The notes beneath the pieces were generated by a model. That model searched no databases and was not told the origin of the DNA. It worked only from the letters and a program-made list of their open reading frames with translations. A DNA stretch of 20,989 bases from Acinetobacter sp. (GTDB lineage: Bacteria; Pseudomonadota; Gammaproteobacteria; Pseudomonadales; Moraxellaceae): positions 1 through 20,989 of the forward strand of contig JASLHF010000068.1 of NCBI GenBank assembly GCA_030152275.1, read 5' to 3'. A program made the position numbers and the translations under genes. Of the stretch, positions 15,189 to 20,989 are shown piece by piece (positions within the stretch are counted from its first letter, which is position 1; the number at the start of each line of letters is the position of its first letter).

Positions 15189-15893
15189 ATGAGTACACTA
15201 AGGGTATATACAGCAGATCAGAAAATACGGATGACGCTTGAACTCTTTGCGCCGCAGCCGGCGGATAATCTTTTGCCTTTTGACGGTACAGTGCAAGACT
15301 GCGGCCTTATTTTGAGTGATGCGCAGAGTCAGCAGTATCTGCATTATTTTCTGCAGCATTTGGCCTGGCAGCCGGATGAAGCAGTGCTGTTTGGCCGGCA
15401 TTACATCACGGCGCGCAAAGTCGCGTGGTATGGCGATGAACATTTTCAATACCGCTATTCTGGCCATTTAAAGCAGGCGCATTTATGGAATGCGGGTCTG
15501 TACCGGCTAAAACAGCACATCGAGCGCGTGGCGGGGCATCCGTTTAATTCATGCTTAGCCAACCTGTATGAAAATGGCCAGCAGGCTGTGGGCTGGCACA
15601 GTGATGATGAACCGGCGCTGCAGTCCAGCCATGCGGAAACGGTGATTGCGTCACTGAGTTTTGGCGCAGTTAGGCAAATGCGCTTTAAGCATAAGACTCG
15701 GGCTGAGCAAGTATCAATGCTGCTGCATAGCGGCCAGCTGATTATCATGCGCGGTGAAACTCAGCGCTGCTGGAAACACTGCATCAGCAAGAGCGTTAAA
15801 GTGATGGAACCGCGGATCAATTTGACGTTTCGCTATTTTTTTCCAACCAGCCAAACTGAAGCACTGAATTTTAGGCAAGAAAAAAGCCCATGA
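15189..15893 (+). CDS. AlkB-like 2-oxoglutarate/Fe(II) dioxygenase
   Basis: Members of this family remove alkyl groups from damaged DNA or RNA bases using oxygen and 2-oxoglutarate. From the ATG at 15189 the protein has 234 residues. Visible are the asparagine-tyrosine strand NSCLANLYENG, the iron ligands HSD (137-139) and His197, and the 2-oxoglutarate-binding arginines in RINLTFR (209 and 215), so the active site looks complete. It resembles the short ALKBH2/3-like bacterial group rather than E. coli AlkB. The frame is open from a TTG at 15168; a further ATG at 15231 (MTLELFAPQP) is a realistic alternative start, since family members often begin with such a stretch. No ada or other repair gene is adjacent. 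The terminator overlaps the stop codon. Confidence 0.88.
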   Translation: MSTLRVYTADQKIRMTLELFAPQPADNLLPFDGTVQDCGLILSDAQSQQYLHYFLQHLAWQPDEAVLFGRHYITARKVAWYGDEHFQYRYSGHLKQAHLWNAGLYRLKQHIERVAGHPFNSCLANLYENGQQAVGWHSDDEPALQSSHAETVIASLSFGAVRQMRFKHKTRAEQVSMLLHSGQLIIMRGETQRCWKHCISKSVKVMEPRINLTFRYFFPTSQTEALNFRQEKSP

Positions 15894-15908
15894 ACTTCAT
15901 GAGCTTTT
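15882..15908 (+). terminator. Terminator overlapping the AlkB-like stop codon
   Basis: AAAAGC (15882-15887) pairs with GCTTTT (15903-15908), and inside CATGAA pairs with TTCATG around a single C. The TGA stop codon (15891-15893) lies in the stem. The T run is only four bases, so efficiency is uncertain. The AT-rich stretch to 16066 holds nothing further I can support. Confidence 0.6.
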
Positions 15909-16066
15909 GACTTCTGAGGGATGTCTTCTGTCGTTTGCCAGCATGTCATGGAACATAATGGTTGTGAAGAACAATAATCATATTATGAGAATTTAATAAA
16001 AAATTCAAATTATTTTTTTATAAAAATAAAAACAATTCTTAAAGAAATTCTGCAGTGCTGGCAGGA

Positions 16067-16843
16067 TTACACGCTGTCAGGCTGTTCAGAAAGAGTCATA
16101 AATTTCTTTTCAATCAGCGCCGCGTTTTCCTGCAGAATCTCGATCAGCTTATGCAGATTGACAAATTCAAAACGGTTTTTTGAGGCCAGCAGCGTCAGCG
16201 CCAAAGGCGGCTCTTTGATGGAGAACTTCACCGGTACGGAGACTCCCGCAATATTGGGATCCAGTTCGCCGTTAGAAAAATAATAGCCTTGTTTTTTGAT
16301 TTTTTTCATTTTACTGAAAAAATCATCTTCATTGTCAGCAAAGCCCACTTTGGCCAACTGGGCAGCATAACGCTGATAATAATCCAGAATTTGCTGTTTT
16401 GGCAGATAAGACATCATCACTTTTGCTGAAGAGCCGATATACACTGGACGCGGACAGCCGCGGCCGTAGGATAGAAGCAAGGTGTTTTTAAAAACTTCAT
16501 CATGCAGGTCAATGCAGGAATCATGATTTAAATGTGTCAGCAGGCAGGAAAATTCAGTGCGCTCAACAATATCCTGCATAAACGGAATGCTGATTTGCAC
16601 CAGCGGATCTGTGGTGCGGGAAATGTAGTCAAGGACTGCTATTTTTGAACCCAGTGTGTAGTCGCCGGAGGTGCCGCTTAGGCGCTGCAGCAATTCTGCG
16701 GAAACCAGCTCTTTTAAGTATCGGTAGCTGGTGGGTTTTGAAAGTCCCAATTCCTCACTGATAGTATCAACATTGATGACAGGGCGGGACACTGAAAATA
16801 AATCAAGTACAGTGAGAATTTTACCAAAACTGGAAAGCGCCAT
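16067..16843 (-). CDS. IclR-family transcriptional regulator
   Basis: The 258-residue protein has an N-terminal winged helix-turn-helix (about residues 5-65, with SEELGLSKPTSYRYLKEL as the helix-turn-helix) and a C-terminal IclR effector-binding domain that keeps the characteristic SNGELDPNIAGVSVPV near residues 190-205. The ATG at 16843 has AGG ten bases upstream. The family includes PcaU and PobR of Acinetobacter, which sense protocatechuate and 4-hydroxybenzoate. This gene is divergent from an AaeBXA-like pump operon with 499 bases between, so it may control that operon in response to an aromatic acid. The ligand and target are inferred; the family assignment is firm. Confidence 0.92.
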   Translation of the reverse strand: MALSSFGKILTVLDLFSVSRPVINVDTISEELGLSKPTSYRYLKELVSAELLQRLSGTSGDYTLGSKIAVLDYISRTTDPLVQISIPFMQDIVERTEFSCLLTHLNHDSCIDLHDEVFKNTLLLSYGRGCPRPVYIGSSAKVMMSYLPKQQILDYYQRYAAQLAKVGFADNEDDFFSKMKKIKKQGYYFSNGELDPNIAGVSVPVKFSIKEPPLALTLLASKNRFEFVNLHKLIEILQENAALIEKKFMTLSEQPDSV

Positions 16844-17342
16844 ATGAAATGAACCTGCCGGGTTGAAATCAAATTTTAGAGATTAAGTTACTTTATAACA
16901 AAATGTAAAAGATTCTGCAGAACTTTTATGCCTAATGTGTTGTAAATGTCGGCAGTTAAAGTCTGCACGAATATAACTGATAAATCCTTAAATAAAATGA
17001 GTGAAATATGATTGTTAGTATTAATGAATTATCAATATAAGATATTTTTATTGACATAAATGGTATTTTTTGGAAAAATTAACCAAAGAAATATCCAATG
17101 ATGAATAATTAATCAATTTATTTTATTGTTTGGAGCCTCTTTTCTCTGCTGCCGGCAGAAATTCTGTTTGAAAAGATATTGTTTCAAAAATACTTTTTAG
17201 CAAGAGCCCTGTTCGAAAGATAGCGCTTGACGGCGCGGCCAGCTGCTTTTCTTTGCATGATTTTCCCCGACCTTGCCTTGAGGCAAGCGCGCACGCCGCT
17301 GTATTGCTCTGACGGCGCGCAGAAGTCATCTCAAAAAAAGAC
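16844..17342. other. Divergent intergenic region between iclR-type gene and pump operon
   Basis: This 499-base stretch has two parts. Bases 16844-17125 are very AT-rich and contain a possible plus-strand promoter, TTGACA (17051-17056) and AAAAAT (17074-17079) spaced by 17. Bases 17130-17340 are much richer in G and C and carry a palindrome CTGCCGGCAG (17149-17158), a hairpin CTTGCC-TTGA-GGCAAG (17272-17287) and a direct repeat TGACGGCGCG at 17228-17237 and 17310-17319. A 73-codon minus-strand frame (17123-17344) lies here but has no Shine-Dalgarno and no recognisable protein. Operator sites for the regulator are likely here but I cannot pick them out. Confidence 0.5.
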
Positions 17343-19478
17343 ATGCTTAACCCATTTTTGAGAATCTGTATGCTGTTGATTAAACCTTTACTCGCATTCC
17401 GTCCAAATAAAATGGATTGGCTCTTTGCGTCTAAAACTTTTGCAGCAGGCCTGCTCGCACTGTATGTCGCCTTTGAATTGAATTTGGCTTATCCCATTTG
17501 GGCTATTGGCACAGTTTTTGTGATTGCCAATCCTTATGCCGGCATGACCTCATCTAAAAGCATTTACCGTGTTTTGGGCACGCTGATTGGCGCTGTCGTT
17601 TCAGTCATTGTGACACCGGCGCTCATTAACACCCCTTGGCTGTTTACTCTATTTTTAGCGGCGTGGGTGGGCTGGTGCCTGTATATGTCGCTGCTGGACC
17701 GCACGCCGCGCAGCTATGTGTTTATGCTGGCGGGTTATACCACGGTTATCATTGCCTATAATACGATTTACTATATCGACAGCATTTCTATCTTTGATAT
17801 GGCGATTGGGCGCTTCATCGAAATTACTGTCGGGGTGGTGTGCAGCGCGATCGTGACCACGACTGTTTTTCCTATACATATTGGACCGGCGGTCAAGACC
17901 CGGGTTGATAAAACCTTTGACGATACGCGGACTATTTTCAACAGCATTCTGCTGGCGGAACATCATGAAACTCACTATGCCCAATCTTTAGGCAGCCTGG
18001 CGCGTGATATTGCTGACATTCACGTCATGGCGGTGCATTTAAGCTATGAGAAGTCGACCTTAAAAGGCATGACTAAGCCGCTGCAGGAAATGCTCAATCA
18101 AATGACGATGATCCTGAGCAATTTAGTGGCCATGTCGGAACGGGTCAATCAACTCGATCAGCAGTTTAAAAATCAGCATTTTCACCAAGAAATGATTCAA
18201 ATTCATCAGCATATTCATGATTTTATGCAAGATCATCAGGATGTTCTGGAGCGGAATTTGAATTTGCTGCCGCCAGAATTTGAAAGCGATTTTGATCAGT
18301 TGATGCAAGGCGCTTCGCCTGAACAGAGGATTGTACTGGCTGGCTTGAAAATGGATGTACGCCATTTTATTCAGAATATCCGCGCGATTCAGCTGATTTG
18401 GCAAAGAATTAAAAACGGCGATGCATCGCTGCCGGAGTCAGTGACTGCATTGACCGCCAATTATCCCAATTTGCACCGGGATCATGGTGTCGCCGTGCGT
18501 GGCGGTCTTTCGGCCTTTTTTATCATTATTATTGCCACCGGTTTTTGGATACTCAGCGGCCGGAAAGCAGGTTTTATACTGGCGGAAATGGCAGCCATCA
18601 GCGCCTGTATTTTGACGGCGCTGGACAATCCAGTACCGGCATTAAAAATATTTATCCGCGCCAATATTTATGCCGCTGTTGTGGTCTTTATTTATGCTTA
18701 CGGCATTTTCCCGCATGTTACAGAATTCTGGCAGCTGGGTTTAGTGCTGGCGCCATTTATTATTTACTGCCTCATGCTGTTTTCGCATCCGCCGCTGGTG
18801 GGCATTGGCTTGCCGCTGCTGATGGGGACGGTGATGGGGCTGAATTTTCAAAACCGTTTCAGCTTAGATCAAGTGATGTTTTTTGATGCATCTATCGGCA
18901 CGGTAATTGGCCCGCTTATTTCTGTTTATATCATTAATCTAGTCAGGGCAATGTCACCGGAAATGACGGTGCAGCGTATTTTGTCCCTGCATTATAAGGC
19001 GATCCGTCAGGCGCTGTATATTCCTTACGGCGTGCCGTTTCGCATGCACTTGCGCAGCATGTTGGACCGCATTGGTGTTCTGAATACCAAAACTGTAGGC
19101 GCTGAAGCATTAAAGCGCGATATTAATTTGGCGCTGATCGAAGCCAGCGCTGTGGTGGATCTTGCGCGCTTGCAGGAGCTGATCGAAAAACTGCCCGCAG
19201 AAAGCAGTGCAGCGTTAGGTTTGGAAGAGCTGATTCAAATGCTGGATGATTATTTCCGCACCAAAGAATTACTGCATCCTGAACAGCCTCTTAGGGACGG
19301 TGTTTTGCAGCAGATTGGGATATTAATGCAGCAGAGCCACGCTGTGGAAAACCCCGACTTAGCCCTGCGGCTGAAAATCTCATTAAATAATATTCAAAGC
19401 AGCTTATGCCATTTTAACGGTATAGCCGGAGGCGCGCTTTATTTGGCGGTCTTGCCTAAAGGAGTTCAACATGGGTGA
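17343..19478 (+). CDS. FUSC-family inner-membrane efflux protein (AaeB-like)
   Basis: The protein belongs to the fusaric acid resistance / aromatic acid exporter family, whose E. coli member AaeB exports 4-hydroxybenzoate with adaptor AaeA. Its 711 residues show the family layout: about five or six membrane helices (roughly residues 30-185), a large helical cytoplasmic part, a second membrane block (about 380-545), and a C-terminal cytoplasmic helical part. From the ATG at 17343 no Shine-Dalgarno is visible; the ATG at 17370 (start MLLIKPLLAF) has GAGAA upstream and is a good alternative. The gene overlaps the DUF1656 gene by eight bases, a sign of translational coupling. Aromatic acid or similar weak acid export is inferred from the family; the actual substrate is unknown. 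Confidence 0.92.
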   Translation: MLNPFLRICMLLIKPLLAFRPNKMDWLFASKTFAAGLLALYVAFELNLAYPIWAIGTVFVIANPYAGMTSSKSIYRVLGTLIGAVVSVIVTPALINTPWLFTLFLAAWVGWCLYMSLLDRTPRSYVFMLAGYTTVIIAYNTIYYIDSISIFDMAIGRFIEITVGVVCSAIVTTTVFPIHIGPAVKTRVDKTFDDTRTIFNSILLAEHHETHYAQSLGSLARDIADIHVMAVHLSYEKSTLKGMTKPLQEMLNQMTMILSNLVAMSERVNQLDQQFKNQHFHQEMIQIHQHIHDFMQDHQDVLERNLNLLPPEFESDFDQLMQGASPEQRIVLAGLKMDVRHFIQNIRAIQLIWQRIKNGDASLPESVTALTANYPNLHRDHGVAVRGGLSAFFIIIIATGFWILSGRKAGFILAEMAAISACILTALDNPVPALKIFIRANIYAAVVVFIYAYGIFPHVTEFWQLGLVLAPFIIYCLMLFSHPPLVGIGLPLLMGTVMGLNFQNRFSLDQVMFFDASIGTVIGPLISVYIINLVRAMSPEMTVQRILSLHYKAIRQALYIPYGVPFRMHLRSMLDRIGVLNTKTVGAEALKRDINLALIEASAVVDLARLQELIEKLPAESSAALGLEELIQMLDDYFRTKELLHPEQPLRDGVLQQIGILMQQSHAVENPDLALRLKISLNNIQSSLCHFNGIAGGALYLAVLPKGVQHG

Positions 19479-19668
19479 AATGAATATTTACGGAGTGTAT
19501 GTGCCCATGCTGCTGGTGCTGGCAGTGGCGGCATATGCTGCGCTTCGCCTTTTAATGCTGGTATTGGACAAATGGGTCGAACAGGGCTGGATTCCCATGC
19601 CAAGCGTTTTTTATTTGTGCCTGTACATCATTCTTTTGGGATGCGGACATTGGCTATATACGGCATAA
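19471..19668 (+). CDS. DUF1656 small membrane protein (AaeX-like)
   Basis: This 65-residue protein has two hydrophobic segments (about residues 8-29 and 45-63) linked by a short charged loop, as in AaeX/YtcA-type DUF1656 proteins that almost always lie between a FUSC pump and its HlyD-type adaptor. AAGGAG at 19459-19464 gives a strong Shine-Dalgarno six bases before the ATG. It overlaps the FUSC gene end by eight bases. Its function in the pump is not known. Confidence 0.9.
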   Translation: MGEMNIYGVYVPMLLVLAVAAYAALRLLMLVLDKWVEQGWIPMPSVFYLCLYIILLGCGHWLYTA

Positions 19669-19706
19669 GGCTGTGCTTTAAAATTTTGATAGGTAGAGGT
19701 GGAAAA

Positions 19707-20714
19707 ATGACATCTGTGAATGTGCGTAAATATGTGCGGCCAGTGCTGATGCTGGTTGTGGCCGTATTAGCTGTGCTCATCTTGCGCCATATTTGGAATT
19801 ATTATAATTCTGAACCATGGACCCGTGACGGCCGTGTGCGCGGCGATGTAATTCAGGTGTCTTCAGATGTTTCCGGCCTTGTTACCGAAGTTTTAGTGCA
19901 AGACAACCAGACTGTAAAAAAAGGCCAAGTGCTGTTCAAAATTGATGTGGCACGTCAAGCGCTTGATGTTGAACAGGCTAAATCCGATTTGTATAAAGCC
20001 AAAGCTGGACTGGCCGAGGCGGAAGCGGCGTTAGCGCAAGCCCAAGCTAATTTAGTTAAATCGCAGGCCAATATCAATTTGGCGGATAAGAATGCGGCCC
20101 GCTATTCGAACTTAATGGATGGCGCGATTTCCAAACAAGAGCAGGATCAAATGTACGCTGCCCGTGATGAATCGCATGCTGAGCATCAGCAAATGGGCGC
20201 TGCTATTGAGCAGGCCAAAGCCAATATTGTGCAGCAAAAGGCGCTGATTGATGCAGCCAACAGCAATTTGCATTTGGCGCAGCTGAATTTGCACCGTTCG
20301 GCAGTAGTGGCCCCGGCAGACGGCACTTTATCCAACTTTGAAATGCAAGAAGGCAATTATGTTAAAGTTGGACAGGCGGTAGCTGCGTTGCTGGACCGTC
20401 AAAAACTTTATATTGTTGGTTATTTTGAAGAGACTAAGCTGGATAAAATTTATATCGGCGCGCCTGCGGCTATTCAGTTAATGGGGGATTCTCAAAAAAT
20501 CAAAGGCCATGTGCAGGGGATTGCCAGCGGGATTGAAGACCGTGAGCGGACATCGACTACGGGCTTATTGGTCAATGTTAATCCAACGTTCAGCTGGGTG
20601 CGTTTGGCGCAGCGGGTTCCGGTAAAAATTATGCTGGATGAAATGCCTAAAAATCAATTGGCCTTTGTCGCAGGGCGTACTGCCACTGTGCATATTGAAG
20701 AAGAGAAGAAATAA
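19707..20714 (+). CDS. HlyD/EmrA-type membrane fusion protein (AaeA-like)
   Basis: This is the periplasmic adaptor that links the FUSC pump to an outer-membrane channel. From the ATG at 19707 it has 335 residues: one N-terminal membrane anchor (about 11-30), a first half lipoyl domain (VSGLVTEVLVQDNQTVKKGQ), a long alpha hairpin rich in Ala, Gln and Lys (about 85-180), the second half lipoyl domain (APADGTLSNF to GNYVKVGQ), and a beta-barrel domain ending in the SWVRLAQRVPVKI region typical of EmrA/AaeA proteins. The frame is open upstream to 19572, but that part reads the DUF1656 gene in another frame; GAGGTGG just before 19707 supports the later start. It closes the operon and is followed by a strong terminator. 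A TolC-type gene lies about 7 kb upstream in this window. Confidence 0.93.
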   Translation: MTSVNVRKYVRPVLMLVVAVLAVLILRHIWNYYNSEPWTRDGRVRGDVIQVSSDVSGLVTEVLVQDNQTVKKGQVLFKIDVARQALDVEQAKSDLYKAKAGLAEAEAALAQAQANLVKSQANINLADKNAARYSNLMDGAISKQEQDQMYAARDESHAEHQQMGAAIEQAKANIVQQKALIDAANSNLHLAQLNLHRSAVVAPADGTLSNFEMQEGNYVKVGQAVAALLDRQKLYIVGYFEETKLDKIYIGAPAAIQLMGDSQKIKGHVQGIASGIEDRERTSTTGLLVNVNPTFSWVRLAQRVPVKIMLDEMPKNQLAFVAGRTATVHIEEEKK

Positions 20715-20732
20715 TCCGGCTTGCAGCATTTC

Positions 20733-20770
20733 AAAAAATAAAAGCATCCATGCGGATGCTTTTATTTTTT
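20733..20770. terminator. Bidirectional intrinsic terminator between hlyD-type gene and ruvX
   Basis: GCATCC (20744-20749) and GGATGC (20754-20759) with loop ATGC are extended by A-rich and T-rich arms (AATAAAA and TTTTATT). A long T run follows on the plus strand and the mirror image on the minus strand, so it can end both convergent transcripts. Confidence 0.92.
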
Positions 20771-20790
20771 CTTCAATTGGGCCGCTGCGC

Positions 20791-20989
20791 CTAAGGCTGA
20801 AGCCCTTCAGGATGTCTGTACCAGCTTTCAATGAATAAGGCGGCGGCCACACTGTCGGCGGAGATTTTTTTGCCGCGCCCTTGGGCTTGATAATGTTCCA
20901 GCTCTCCGCGGGCTTCTCGGGTGGTTAAGCGTTCATCCACCATGAGTGTTTCAATATTGGTTTGATGGCGCAGGCGCCGGGCGAATTTT
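20791..20989 (-). CDS. ruvX: RuvX/YqgF, putative pre-16S rRNA nuclease / Holliday junction resolvase (3' part)
   Basis: The minus strand is open from the window edge to a TAG at 20793-20791 and gives the last 65 residues of a YqgF-family protein. Recognisable stretches are FARRLRHQTN, then LMVDERLTTREA with the conserved DER-T motif, and DSVAAALFIESWY near the end, which carries the last catalytic aspartate of this RNase H-like fold. E. coli YqgF is needed for maturation of the 16S rRNA 5' end. No start codon is in the window, so the N-terminal half lies beyond 20989. It is convergent with the pump operon, sharing the terminator between them. Confidence 0.92.
   Translation of the reverse strand, partial: KFARRLRHQTNIETLMVDERLTTREARGELEHYQAQGRGKKISADSVAAALFIESWYRHPEGLQP

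Noticed and set aside
17123..17344. 73-codon minus-strand open frame upstream of the FUSC gene
   Set aside because: It has no Shine-Dalgarno, no recognisable motif and an odd composition, and its start overlaps the FUSC start. It follows from the GC-rich island being free of stops in that frame.
19572..19706. 45-codon upstream extension of the HlyD-type adaptor
   Set aside because: It reads the DUF1656 gene in another frame. The start at 19707 has a purine-rich site and leads straight into the membrane anchor.
1..20989. CRISPR arrays, tRNA or rRNA genes, transposases, phage genes
   Set aside because: Reading both strands showed no regularly spaced repeats, no tRNA-like cloverleaf, and no transposase or phage protein.

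Overview
This window looks like chromosomal DNA of a gammaproteobacterium of the Moraxellaceae, most probably Acinetobacter. The basis is gene content, the protein sequences of MurD, DksA and PhoU as I remember them, the separate murD-ftsW pair, and a short GC-rich palindromic repeat between dksA and gluQ. I cannot name the species. Nearly all of the window is ordinary chromosomal genes. I see no phage, integron, insertion sequence, CRISPR array, tRNA or rRNA.

Layout. (1) 1-1121: the 3' end of feoB (ferrous iron uptake) and a small cysteine-rich membrane protein gene, closed by a terminator. (2) 1289-3853: murD and ftsW (peptidoglycan precursor synthesis and septal glycan polymerisation), closed by a terminator. 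(3) 4060-5510, minus strand: dksA followed by gluQ, with a palindromic repeat between them that appears to carry the gluQ ribosome binding site. (4) 5722-7185, minus strand: nudF and cpdA (nucleotide-sugar and cAMP turnover). (5) 7267-9503, minus strand: thiC behind a TPP riboswitch with a 228-nt leader. (6) 9609-12285: an unrecognised lipoprotein gene (minus) divergent from a tolC-type outer-membrane channel gene (plus). (7) 12287-13086: phoU alone, behind a good candidate PhoB box. (8) 13289-15893: a type I ABC exporter half-transporter (minus) divergent from an AlkB-like dioxygenase (plus). (9) 16067-20714: an IclR-type regulator (minus) divergent from a three-gene operon FUSC / DUF1656 / HlyD, the layout of the AaeBXA aromatic-acid efflux pump. 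(10) 20791-20989, minus strand: the 3' end of ruvX (yqgF), running off the window.

The genes form several independent units. Envelope work (murD-ftsW, TolC, lipoprotein, ABC exporter, AaeBXA-like pump) and control of growth or nutrients (DksA, CpdA, PhoU, the TPP riboswitch) dominate. Most unit ends carry clear intrinsic terminators.

I did not find a wholly new system. The most useful non-routine observations are regulatory. The thiC leader contains a 9-nt copy of the P1 5' strand region that could switch between pairing with the aptamer and hiding the Shine-Dalgarno. A repeat supplies, and may hide, the gluQ ribosome binding site. A Pho box with a correctly spaced -10 lies before phoU. An IclR regulator, rather than the usual LysR, sits beside the AaeBXA-like operon.
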